A stretch of 64,000 nucleotides of DNA from Amycolatopsis rifamycinica (GTDB lineage Bacteria > Actinomycetota > Actinomycetes > Mycobacteriales > Pseudonocardiaceae), in contig NZ_JMQI01000003.1 of assembly GCF_000695625.1 (NCBI RefSeq), forward strand, positions 62,001-126,000. Direction: 5' to 3'. The position numbers were made by a program, and so were the translations under genes. Within the stretch, counting starts at the first letter, position 1, and every line of letters starts with the position of its first letter. Under the pieces are notes generated by a model. It had not been told where the DNA came from, did no database searches, and saw nothing but the letters and a program-made list of their open reading frames with translations. Of this stretch, positions 41,768 to 49,811 are shown in pieces.

Positions 41768-42795
41768 GGTGTCGCCGTCCGAAGGGGTTCGCCGACCGTG
41801 TGGAGGTGCTGCAGCACGTACCCGTACGAGCGGGCCCAGCCGCACTCGGCGTAGGAAATGCCGTGCCGGGCGCAGAAGTCCCGGACGATCACCTGCGCGT
41901 GCTTGAGGTTCGGCCGGGCCATGCTCGGGAACAGGTGGTGCTCGATCTGGTAGTTCAGCCCGCCGAGGGCGAAGTCGGTCACCCGGCCGCCGCGGATGTT
42001 GCGCGAAGTCAGCACCTGCTTGCGCAGGAAGTCGAGCTTGTGCCCGGCCGTCAGCATCTCCATGCCCTTGTGGTTGGGCGCGAACGAGCAGCCCATGTAC
42101 AACCCCCACAGGAACTGGTGCACCAGGATGAAGATGATCCCGGTCAGGGGCGACAGCACGATGAACACCGCGGCGAGGTAGGCCACCAGGTGCCCGATCA
42201 GCAGCGCGGATTCCAGCCGGTGCTTGCGAACGTCCCCGCGCCACACCGCTTTCACGCTCGAGACGTGCAGGTTGAGGCCTTCGAGCAGGAGGAGCGGGAA
42301 GAACACGAAGGCCTGGTACTTCGCTATCCAGCGCAGGAAACCGCGCTTCCGCGAGCCCTGCGCCTTGCTGAACGCGAGCGCGGCGATGTCGACGTCCGGG
42401 TCTTCGTCCTCGTGGTTGGGGTTGGCGTGGTGACGCGCGTGCGTCCCGATCCACCAGCCGTAGCTCAACCCGGTGAGTCCACCGTGGACCAGTCCGGTGG
42501 TGTCGTTGGCCCGGCGGCTGCGGAAGATCTGCTTGTGCCCGGCGTCGTGGCCGATGAACGCGAGTTGCGCGAAAACCATCGCGAAGAAGGCGGCGAGGAA
42601 CAGCTGCCACCACGAGTCGCCGAGGTAGGCGAAGGCCACCCAGCCGCCGCCGAACGCGGCGAGGTTGAGGCCGATGCGCACCGCGTAGTAGCGGCGTCGC
42701 CGCTGCAGGAGCCCTGCGTCCTTGATGAGCCGGGACAACTCGGCGAAATCGCTGCCGGGCATAGCAGGTTTGTCGGAAATTTGCGTGGAACTCAT
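41764..42795 (-). CDS. Membrane fatty-acid desaturase
   Basis: This 343-residue membrane di-iron desaturase has three histidine boxes: H-D-A-G-H at residues 83-87, H-A-R-H-H near residue 118, and Q-I-E-H-H-L-F-P near residue 293. Four hydrophobic segments surround them. It introduces a double bond into an acyl chain using oxygen and an electron donor. No ferredoxin or reductase gene is adjacent, but the coupled RGCVC small protein could serve that purpose. The ATG at 42793-42795 gives the normal length. Confidence 0.89.
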   Translation of the reverse strand: MSSTQISDKPAMPGSDFAELSRLIKDAGLLQRRRRYYAVRIGLNLAAFGGGWVAFAYLGDSWWQLFLAAFFAMVFAQLAFIGHDAGHKQIFRSRRANDTTGLVHGGLTGLSYGWWIGTHARHHANPNHEDEDPDVDIAALAFSKAQGSRKRGFLRWIAKYQAFVFFPLLLLEGLNLHVSSVKAVWRGDVRKHRLESALLIGHLVAYLAAVFIVLSPLTGIIFILVHQFLWGLYMGCSFAPNHKGMEMLTAGHKLDFLRKQVLTSRNIRGGRVTDFALGGLNYQIEHHLFPSMARPNLKHAQVIVRDFCARHGISYAECGWARSYGYVLQHLHTVGEPLRTATP

Positions 42796-43269
42796 CGAAG
42801 TACCGCTCTGGTTAAGTCGTAACGGCTTGTCCAGCAACGGTTTCCAGCCCTGACGGGGTCTGGGTCCGGTTCGGGAAAGGGCACTGGGGCCTGGTCGCGG
42901 TGGTACCGCGTCCTGGACACAGCCTCCCATCCGGCGCTCTCCTTGGCAATTCCCCGTTGACCACCGAAGAGGTGTACAGTCAGCCACATCGGGATGACGG
43001 TGACCCGCCACACACCCGAGGCCGTCCGGCCGGTTCGACTGGCCGGAGACAGGAGTCGCAGCCGGGTTCGCGAACCCGTTCGTCTCGCAGCCGTGCCGGC
43101 CGATCGACCGGCGAGCAGCCGCCCGCAGTCGCACACAGCGACGCCCGGGGCGCCCAACCAGGTTGCTACAGCGAAGTTCGTGTCCAGGAGACCCCTGTCA
43201 AGGGGTGGCTCGTCGACGAGCCGGGGTTCGGCAGCGCCGCCGCCCCCCGACCCGCCGACGAGCCGCCAC
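42796..43269. other. 474-base gap with no supported gene
   Basis: This region lies between two leftward genes. Several short open frames exist on both strands, but their codon use is mixed and none has a good start. Repeated blocks such as CCGGCC and short GC palindromes are present. It probably holds the desaturase promoter and leader, and the far end of the DHDPS-family transcript. Confidence 0.4.
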
Positions 43270-44175
43270 TCACAAAAGTCCCCATGACGTAAGCAATCCG
43301 GAAAGCTGCTCCCGTTCCGCGCCGGTCAGCAGCCGGCTCGGCGGCCGGACGTCGGGGCGGCACAGGCCGAGCCGGCCGAGTGCGTCCTTGACCACGCTGA
43401 CGTTGTTGGCGTTGCCGTTGGCGGCGCGGAGTTCCTCGAACGGCCGGATCCGCTCCCAGACGGTCATCGCCGCCGGGTAGTCCCCTGTGGACAGTGCGTG
43501 GAACATCCGCAGCGAGATCGCCGGGTCGACGTTCACCAGCCCGGACGTGAAGCCGGTGGCGCCGACGGCGAAGTAGCCGGGCGCGGAGAGTTCGGCCAGC
43601 CCCGCGATCCACACGAAGCGGTCGAAGCCCGCGTCGCGGGCGACCGAGCCGAAGCGCACCGGGTCCGGCACCGCGTACTTCACGCCGATGACGTTCGGCG
43701 CCACCTCGCCGAGCGCGCGCAGCTGCTCGCCGGCGATCGCCGGGTTGCGGACGTAGAGCACGACGCCGAGTTCCGGGACCGCCGCGGCGATCGCCGCGTG
43801 GTAGTCGACCCAGCCGTCGCCGGAGATGTACGGGTGCACCGGCTGGTGGATCATGAGCATGTCGGCGCCGGCGTCCCGCGCGTGGACCGCGGCCCGCGTC
43901 GCCGACGCGACGTCGTGCCCGATCCCGGCGAGCACGCTCGCCCGGCCGGCCGCGGCCTCGACGGTGACCTCCAGGCACTGCCGCGCCTCGCTCGCGTCGA
44001 GCGCGTAGAACTCGCCGGTGTTGCCGTTCGGCGTCACGACCTCGATGCCGCCGGTGATCAGCCGGTCGACCAGCTTCGCGTACGTGTGGCCGTCGACGGC
44101 GCCTTCGGCGTCGAACGGCGTGACCGGGATGGCCACCACCCCGGACAGCCGTCGCCTCTGCTCCTCGAACGTCAT
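43270..44175 (-). CDS. Dihydrodipicolinate synthase-family aldolase/dehydratase
   Basis: This 301-residue TIM-barrel protein belongs to the DHDPS/N-acetylneuraminate lyase superfamily. The Schiff-base lysine is in N-V-I-G-V-K-Y near residue 168. The substrate loop T-P-N-G-N-T-G-E-F and the tyrosine-containing L-Y-V-R-N-P-A segment are present. The usual second-site motif differs from true DapA, so it is likely a sugar-acid or keto-acid aldolase/dehydratase (such as 5-dehydro-4-deoxyglucarate dehydratase-like). It is coupled to GntR by a four-base overlap. Confidence 0.78.
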   Translation of the reverse strand: MTFEEQRRRLSGVVAIPVTPFDAEGAVDGHTYAKLVDRLITGGIEVVTPNGNTGEFYALDASEARQCLEVTVEAAAGRASVLAGIGHDVASATRAAVHARDAGADMLMIHQPVHPYISGDGWVDYHAAIAAAVPELGVVLYVRNPAIAGEQLRALGEVAPNVIGVKYAVPDPVRFGSVARDAGFDRFVWIAGLAELSAPGYFAVGATGFTSGLVNVDPAISLRMFHALSTGDYPAAMTVWERIRPFEELRAANGNANNVSVVKDALGRLGLCRPDVRPPSRLLTGAEREQLSGLLTSWGLL

Positions 44176-44846
44176 CGGGTCCCCTTCGGATCGCCGGTCT
44201 CGGTGGTGCGTTCGCCGGGCAGCCCGAAGGCGACCCGGTCGAGGAAATCGGTGATGTGCTTGCGCAGCAGGTGTTCGGCCTGCCGGGCGTGGCCGCTCTC
44301 GGCGGCGTTCAGGATCGCCCGGTGTTCGGCCGCTTCCCCCGGCCAGGCGGGACTGATGCCCCAGCCGGTGACGGTGATCAGCGCGGCTTGGTCGCGCAGC
44401 CCGTCGAGGACTTCGACCAGCAGCGGGTTCCCGCACCCGGCGTAGAGCGCGCGGTGGAACAGCCGGTTGGCGAGGCTGGCCTTCGCGCGGTCGCCGGCCG
44501 CCGAGCCGGTCTCGACCCCGGCCAGCACCTGCCGGGCTTCCCCGAAGTCCGCGCCCCGCTCGACGGCCTGCCGGACAGCTTCGGGCTCCAGCAGCGCACG
44601 CAGGTCGTACACCGCGTACGCGCTCTCGGCGTCCATGACCCAGACAGCGACGCCCTTGTACGTGCTCATCGTGACCAAACCGGAACCGGCCAGGCTCCGC
44701 AGGGCTTCGCGCACCGGCGTCTTCGACACCCCCAGCAGGGCGCCGACCTCGGCTTCGACGAGCGTTTCGCCCGGCTCGAACTCGCGGCCTCGGGGCCGAC
44801 GAAGCACTCGCCACTGGCATGTCCGATCTGATATACGATGCGACAT
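44172..44846 (-). CDS. GntR/FadR-type regulator (FCD domain) with odd N-terminus
   Basis: This 224-residue regulator has a winged helix (V-E-A-E-V-G-A-L-L-G-V-S-K-T-P-V-R-E-A-L) and an FCD effector domain with possible metal histidines. The first 24 residues (T-C-Q-W-R-V-L-R-R-P-R-G-R-E-like) do not form the usual first helix (x-x-A-I-x-x-G-E). The reading may therefore start at a different codon or carry a frameshift near the 5' end. The gene is divergent from the ABC importer, and the starts are only 29 bases apart. Confidence 0.72.
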   Translation of the reverse strand: MSHRISDRTCQWRVLRRPRGREFEPGETLVEAEVGALLGVSKTPVREALRSLAGSGLVTMSTYKGVAVWVMDAESAYAVYDLRALLEPEAVRQAVERGADFGEARQVLAGVETGSAAGDRAKASLANRLFHRALYAGCGNPLLVEVLDGLRDQAALITVTGWGISPAWPGEAAEHRAILNAAESGHARQAEHLLRKHITDFLDRVAFGLPGERTTETGDPKGTR

Positions 44847-44850
44847 ACAA
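44830..44850. promoter_or_regulatory. Candidate operator shared by GntR and ABC importer
   Basis: The stretch GATATACGATGCGACATACA contains two inverted half sites, TATAC and GACATA, around GATGC. It lies over the GntR start and 26 bases ahead of the importer start. Its shape resembles FadR-type operators (GTATAC-like cores). Confidence 0.45.
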
Positions 44851-44875
44851 CATTATCACGGGCCGAGGAGCAGCC

Positions 44876-46102
44876 ATGCAGCGTCGCACCGGCTTCCGAT
44901 TCCGACGAGTGTTGCTGGCGGTGAGCGTCGTCGCCGGTCTGGCGGCGTGCGGCGCACCCGGCGGCGACGGCGGCCAGGCGGCGGATCCCCAGGCCGTGCC
45001 CGACAAGCCGGGCAAGCCGGTCGAGCTGAACATCCTCGACGTCGCGGGCAACCTGCAGCTGACCAAGCAGATGATCGAGAACTTCAAGACCGCGCACCCG
45101 GAAGTCCTCGCGAAGGTCACCTATTCGACGGCACCCGCGCCGAGCATGGCGGGCAAGCTGAAGGCCGAGCAGGACGGCGGCGTCGCCCAGACCCACCTCG
45201 TCCTGAGCGGCACCGACGGTCTTTCCGCCGGCATCGCGAACGGCACCCTGGCCAAGGTCCTGCCGGACTTCTCGAGCCGGTTCCCGAACCTGATGCAGAA
45301 CTACCTCGAGCCCGCGGCCAAGATGCAGGAGCTGGCCAACGGCTACGGCATCGAGGTCGTCTACTACCCGTCGGGCCCGCTCCTGGAGTTCAACCCCGGC
45401 GCGGTGCCCGCCGCCCCGACGTCCCCGCAGGAGCTGCTCGGCTGGGCGAAGGCGCACCCGGAGAAGTTCCAGTACGCGCAGCCGTCGAACTCCGGCCCGG
45501 GCCGGACGTTCCTGATGGGCCTGCCCTACCTGCTCGGCGACAAGGACCCGAAGGACCCGGCCAAGGGCTGGGACAAGACCTGGGCGTTCCTGCAGGAGCT
45601 CGGCAAGTACGTGAAGTACTACCCGTCGGGCACCACGGAGACGATGAAGAACCTCGCGTCCGGCTCGGTGGACATGATCATGTCGACCACCGGCTGGGAC
45701 ATCAACCCGCGCAAGCTCGGCACGGTGCCCAACACGGTCAAGACCGCGATCATGCAGCCGATGCACTGGGTCACCGACGCCCAGTACGCCCTGATCCCCA
45801 AGGGGCTGTCGCCCGACCAGGAGTCGGCGATCCTGCAGCTGGTCTCCTGGATGCTCAAGCCGGACCAGCAGGCGATCGCCTACGACGACGGGTACTTCTA
45901 CCCCGGCCCCGCGGTCAAGGACGTCACCCTGCAGATGGCGCCGCAGAAGAGCCAGGACACGCTCCGGCAGTTCGGCCGCCCGGAGTACGACCAGTGGATC
46001 GCGCAGTACCCCAAGGAGACGTCGCTGCCCGCCGAGCAGCAGGTCAAGGCGTTCGACAAGTGGAACCAGCTGGTCGGCGGCTCGAAAGTCGGCAAGAAGT
46101 GA
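44876..46102 (+). CDS. ABC importer substrate-binding lipoprotein
   Basis: This 408-residue exported lipoprotein has a lipobox V-A-G-L-A-A-C near residue 23. It is a two-lobed extracellular solute-binding protein of the group that includes polyamine, iron and 2-aminoethylphosphonate receptors. The ATG at 44876 is preferred because GAGGAG lies upstream. The stop overlaps the ATPase start by four bases. The substrate is not readable, but the DHDPS-family enzyme encoded divergently suggests a sugar acid or keto acid. Confidence 0.8.
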   Translation: MQRRTGFRFRRVLLAVSVVAGLAACGAPGGDGGQAADPQAVPDKPGKPVELNILDVAGNLQLTKQMIENFKTAHPEVLAKVTYSTAPAPSMAGKLKAEQDGGVAQTHLVLSGTDGLSAGIANGTLAKVLPDFSSRFPNLMQNYLEPAAKMQELANGYGIEVVYYPSGPLLEFNPGAVPAAPTSPQELLGWAKAHPEKFQYAQPSNSGPGRTFLMGLPYLLGDKDPKDPAKGWDKTWAFLQELGKYVKYYPSGTTETMKNLASGSVDMIMSTTGWDINPRKLGTVPNTVKTAIMQPMHWVTDAQYALIPKGLSPDQESAILQLVSWMLKPDQQAIAYDDGYFYPGPAVKDVTLQMAPQKSQDTLRQFGRPEYDQWIAQYPKETSLPAEQQVKAFDKWNQLVGGSKVGKK

Positions 46103-47148
46103 CGTTCGGGCAGCTGCGGCTGGACGGCGTCTCGCGCAGCTTCGGCACCGCGAACGCCCTGCGCGGCCTCGACCTCACGATCGCCAGGGGCGAGTTCGTG
46201 GCCCTGCTCGGCCCGTCCGGCTGCGGCAAGTCGACGGCGCTGAACTGCCTGGCCGGCCTGCTGCCCCTGACCGAGGGCAGCATCTGGCTCGACGACACCC
46301 GCATCGACGGGCGGCCACCGGAGCAGCGCGGGTTCGGGATGGTCTTCCAGAACTACGCGCTGTTCCCGCACATGTCCGTCCGCGCCAACGTCGGGTTCGG
46401 CCTCAAGATGCGCAAGGTCGGCCGTGCCGAGGCCCGCCGGAGGATCGACGAAGCGCTCCGCCTGGTGCAGCTCACCGAGCACGCGGCGAAGTTCCCCGCG
46501 CAGCTGTCCGGCGGACAGCAGCAGCGCGTCGCCATCGCCCGCGCCGTGGTGCTGGAGCCACCGGTCGTCCTGATGGACGAGCCGCTGTCCAATCTGGACG
46601 CCAAGCTCCGGCTCGAGATGCGGATGGAGATCCGCCGCCTCCACCAGACGCTCGGCTTGACCACGGTGTACGTCACCCACGACCAGGAGGAGGCCTTGTC
46701 GCTGGCCGACCGCCTCGTGGTGCTGCGCGAGGGCGCGGTCCAGCAGGTGGGCACGCCCGAGGAGGTCTACGCCCAGCCGGTGAACAGCTACGTCGCGTCG
46801 TTCATGGGCTACCGCAACCTCCTGGACGTGACGGTCACCGCCACCGCGGGCCCCTTGGCCACCGTCGAGGGCGACGGCATCCGCCTGACCGGCGCCAACC
46901 GCGGCGCCCTCACCGAGGGTTCGGCGAAGGTGGCCATCCGCCCGGAGGACTTCGTCGTCGGCGACGGCATGGAGAACGCCCTCGACGTCACGGTCGAGAT
47001 CGTCGAGTACCACGGCCGCGAGCTGTCGGTCTCGGCCCGGCTGGGGACCGGGATGCCGGTCTACTTCCGGACGGACAAGCGCCTCGCCCCCGGTGACACC
47101 GTGAAGATCGGCGTCCCGGCCGAGCGGGTCCTGGTGTTCGCGCCATGA
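46099..47148 (+). CDS. ABC importer ATPase (PotA/FbpC-like)
   Basis: This 349-residue ATPase has Walker [10 protein letters not shown] near residue 39, signature L-S-G-G-Q-Q-Q-R-V, and Walker B V-V-L-M-D-E-P. The C-terminal TOBE domain (about residues 270-349) is typical of sugar, polyamine and iron importers. The GTG start overlaps the binding-protein stop (GTGA), and the stop overlaps the next gene by four bases. Confidence 0.87.
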   Translation: MTFGQLRLDGVSRSFGTANALRGLDLTIARGEFVALLGPSGCGKSTALNCLAGLLPLTEGSIWLDDTRIDGRPPEQRGFGMVFQNYALFPHMSVRANVGFGLKMRKVGRAEARRRIDEALRLVQLTEHAAKFPAQLSGGQQQRVAIARAVVLEPPVVLMDEPLSNLDAKLRLEMRMEIRRLHQTLGLTTVYVTHDQEEALSLADRLVVLREGAVQQVGTPEEVYAQPVNSYVASFMGYRNLLDVTVTATAGPLATVEGDGIRLTGANRGALTEGSAKVAIRPEDFVVGDGMENALDVTVEIVEYHGRELSVSARLGTGMPVYFRTDKRLAPGDTVKIGVPAERVLVFAP

Positions 47149-48038
47149 CCGCCGTGGCGACCGCTCGCCCCGCGCTGCGGCACCGTCTCGCCGAACGCGG
47201 CATTGACCGCACCCTCCTGCTCCTGGTGCCCGGCCTGCTGGTCACTGCCTGCCTGTTCCTGTACCCCTTCCTCTACGGCCTCCAGCTGTCGTTCGCGCCG
47301 CGCAAGGGCGGCGTCTTCGCGAACTACGCCCGGTTCTTCGGCGACCCCTACCTGCGCAACACGATCTGGACGACGCTCGGCATCGCCCTCCCGGCGACCT
47401 TCATCAACGTGCTCGCCAGCATCCCGATCGCCTACGTGATGCGCGGCCGCGTCCGCGGCAAGCGCCTCCTGACGACGATCCTGGTCGTGCCGATCACGCT
47501 CGGCACGGTGCTCACCGCGCAGGGCCTGATCATGTACGGCGGGCCGGCGGGCTGGCTGAACAAGGTGCTCACCGTCCTCGGCGTCACCGACCAGCCGCTC
47601 CCGCTGATCCACAACTACACCGGCGTGCTGCTGTCCCTGGTGATCACCGGCTTCCCGTTCTCCTTCCTGCTCACGTTGTCCTACCTCTCGGGCATCGACC
47701 CCTCCCTGGAGAAGGCGGCCGCGACGCTCGGCGCCAACGGCGTCCAGCGCTTCCGGCGGATCACGCTGCCCCTGCTGGCACCCGGCCTGGCGATCACCTT
47801 CTGCCTTTCGTTCGTCATGGCGTTCTCGGTCTTCCCGAGCGCCCAGCTCGTCGGCGACCCCGCGAACGAGACCCGCGTCATCTCGATCGCCGCCTACCAC
47901 GCCGCGTTCGAGGAGTACGACTACTCGATGGGCTCGGCCGTCGCGATGCTCATGGCGGTGGTCATGCTGATCGTGATCGGCCTGGTCATGGCGTGGCGCG
48001 GCACGCTGTACCGCGGAGCGACCGGAGGCAAGGGATGA
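47145..48038 (+). CDS. ABC importer permease 1
   Basis: This 297-residue permease has six hydrophobic segments. The EAA loop is E-K-A-A-A-T-L-G-A-N-G-V-Q-R-F, which docks to the ATPase. It is the PotB-type partner. Both ends overlap neighbours by four bases, so the four importer genes are coupled. Confidence 0.87.
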   Translation: MTAVATARPALRHRLAERGIDRTLLLLVPGLLVTACLFLYPFLYGLQLSFAPRKGGVFANYARFFGDPYLRNTIWTTLGIALPATFINVLASIPIAYVMRGRVRGKRLLTTILVVPITLGTVLTAQGLIMYGGPAGWLNKVLTVLGVTDQPLPLIHNYTGVLLSLVITGFPFSFLLTLSYLSGIDPSLEKAAATLGANGVQRFRRITLPLLAPGLAITFCLSFVMAFSVFPSAQLVGDPANETRVISIAAYHAAFEEYDYSMGSAVAMLMAVVMLIVIGLVMAWRGTLYRGATGGKG

Positions 48039-48862
48039 CCGGTTGGGTCGCGCGTCCCGGACGTTGGGTCGTCTGGGCCGTCGTCGGGTTCTTCTTCGTC
48101 AACCTCGCGGGCGTGGTGCTCTCGGTGGTCGTCGACTCGTTGGGCACGCAGTGGTTCGGCACCTGGCTCCCGGACGGCTTCACCACCCACTGGTACGCCG
48201 ACGCCTGGCGCGAGTTCGGCCTCTCGGACGTCCTCCTCACGACGGCGATCGTCGCGCTGGTGGTGATCGCCGTGTCGGTGGCGGTCGGCGTCCCGGCCGC
48301 CTACGCGCTGGCCCGCCGCTCGTTCCCCGGCAAGCGCCTGGTGATGCTGCTGTTCGTGCTGCCGATCCTCATCCCTCCCATCACGTACGGCATCCCGCTG
48401 GCCACCGTGCTCTACAAGTTCCACCTGGCCGGCACGATCACCGGCGTCATCCTCGCCAACCTCGTGCCGTCGGTCCCGTTCGTCGTGCTGACGATGACGC
48501 CGTTCATCGAGCAGATCGACCCGAAGATCGAGGCAGCGGCCCGCATGTCCGGCGCGCGGACCGGCTCCGTGTTCACCCGCATCCTCGGCCCGCTGCTGCT
48601 GCCCGGCATCCTGGCCGCGTCGATACTGGTGCTGGTGCGCACGGTCGGCATGTTCGAGCTGACGTTCCTCACCGCCGGCCCGGACTCGACGACCCTCGTG
48701 GTGGCCCTCTACAACTCCGTGTTCGCGGCCGGCATCCGCGCCAACCAGTCCGTCGACGCGATGGCGACCATCTACACCGCTTCCATGCTCGTGCTCCTTC
48801 TCGTCGCGTTGCGGTTCGTGAACCCGACCCAGCTGGTGACCCGGATCCGGGAGGAACCCTGA
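48035..48862 (+). CDS. ABC importer permease 2
   Basis: This 275-residue permease has six hydrophobic segments and an EAA loop E-A-A-A-R-M-S-G-A-R-T-G-S-V-F-T-R-I. It is the PotC-type partner and completes the transporter. It starts at ATG 48035 within the previous gene's stop (ATGA). The MerR gene follows after 106 bases. Confidence 0.87.
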   Translation: MTGWVARPGRWVVWAVVGFFFVNLAGVVLSVVVDSLGTQWFGTWLPDGFTTHWYADAWREFGLSDVLLTTAIVALVVIAVSVAVGVPAAYALARRSFPGKRLVMLLFVLPILIPPITYGIPLATVLYKFHLAGTITGVILANLVPSVPFVVLTMTPFIEQIDPKIEAAARMSGARTGSVFTRILGPLLLPGILAASILVLVRTVGMFELTFLTAGPDSTTLVVALYNSVFAAGIRANQSVDAMATIYTASMLVLLLVALRFVNPTQLVTRIREEP

Positions 48863-48931
48863 GCCCGTGTGATCCACATTACCGCGATTCGTCGAACATG
48901 TGATCGACACGATCGAGCGAATCCCCAGGTC

Positions 48932-48962
48932 TTGCGCCTCCCCCGAGGGGAGCTGCCAGGCT
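48932..48962 (+). promoter_or_regulatory. MerR-type promoter with 19-base spacer
   Basis: A -35-like TTGCGC (48932-48937) and a -10-like CAGGCT (48957-48962) are separated by 19 bases. Between them is the perfect palindrome CTCCCC-CGA-GGGGAG (48938-48952). An overlong spacer with a centred palindrome is the hallmark of MerR control. The start codon is only seven bases past the -10, so translation is probably leaderless. Confidence 0.62.
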
Positions 48963-48968
48963 GGTGGC

Positions 48969-49811
48969 ATGCGCTATTCGATCGGCGAACTCGCCCACCG
49001 GACCGGGCTGACGGTCAAGGCCGTCCGGTTCTACTCGGATCGCGGCCTCGTGCCGCCGTCCGGGCGCAACGCCGCAGGCCAGCGCCGTTACGACGACGCG
49101 GCGCTCGCCCGGCTCGACGTCATCCGCGTCTTCCGCGACCTCGGCGTCGACCTCGCCACGATCCGGCGAGTGATCGACGGCGAGGCCACCGTCGCGGAGG
49201 TCGCGGCGGAGCACGCCGCCGCGGTGGAGGCGCAGATCGGCGTGCTGCGCCGGCGGAGCGTGGTGCTGCAGGCGGTGGCGAACCGCGATTCGCCACCCGA
49301 GGCGGCGAGTCTCGCGCACCAGCGGGCCCTGTTGTCCGAAGTGGAGCGGCAGTGCCTGGTCGGCGACTTCCTCGCCGACGCCCTGGGTGATCGTCCCGAG
49401 CTGGCGGGGGTCGCCCGGACGTTGACGCCGGAGCTGCCCGAGAACCCCACTCCCGAACAGGCCGAGGCGTGGATCGAGCTGGCCGCGCTGATGCGGGACG
49501 CGGAGTTCCGCGCGAACCTGCGCCAGCTGGCGGACGGTCACGAGGGCGACTTACGTCGTGACCTGGCGGCCGAGGTGCGGGACGCCGTCACCCCGGCTGT
49601 CGTGGCCGGGATCCCGCCGAGGTCTCCGGCGGCCAAGGCGATCGTCGACGGTCTCGGGCGGGATCCCGGCGAGCTGCGGGAGTGGCTCGACGTGGCCGCC
49701 GATCCGCGCCGCGAGCGTTACCTGGAGCTTTTGGGGGTGATCAACGGCTGGGCGGCACCGGAAAGCCTGGCTCCTGCCTTCGACTGGCTGGCCGAGGCGA
49801 TGGCGGCCTGA
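48969..49811 (+). CDS. MerR-family transcriptional regulator
   Basis: This 280-residue regulator has an N-terminal MerR helix-turn-helix (I-G-E-L-A-H-R-T-G-L-T-V-K-A-V-R-F-Y-S-D-R-G-L) and a coiled dimerisation helix. A larger C-terminal helical domain is probably for ligand sensing. No cysteine cluster for metal is visible, so a small organic ligand is more likely. The start at 48969 was chosen because it begins the HTH and follows the MerR-type promoter. Confidence 0.86.
   Translation: MRYSIGELAHRTGLTVKAVRFYSDRGLVPPSGRNAAGQRRYDDAALARLDVIRVFRDLGVDLATIRRVIDGEATVAEVAAEHAAAVEAQIGVLRRRSVVLQAVANRDSPPEAASLAHQRALLSEVERQCLVGDFLADALGDRPELAGVARTLTPELPENPTPEQAEAWIELAALMRDAEFRANLRQLADGHEGDLRRDLAAEVRDAVTPAVVAGIPPRSPAAKAIVDGLGRDPGELREWLDVAADPRRERYLELLGVINGWAAPESLAPAFDWLAEAMAA

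Noticed and set aside
42994..43287. Possible 97-residue ORF in the gap upstream of the desaturase
   Set aside because: Composition is Ser/Arg/Pro-rich, codon use is mixed, and there is no ribosome site or neighbour support.
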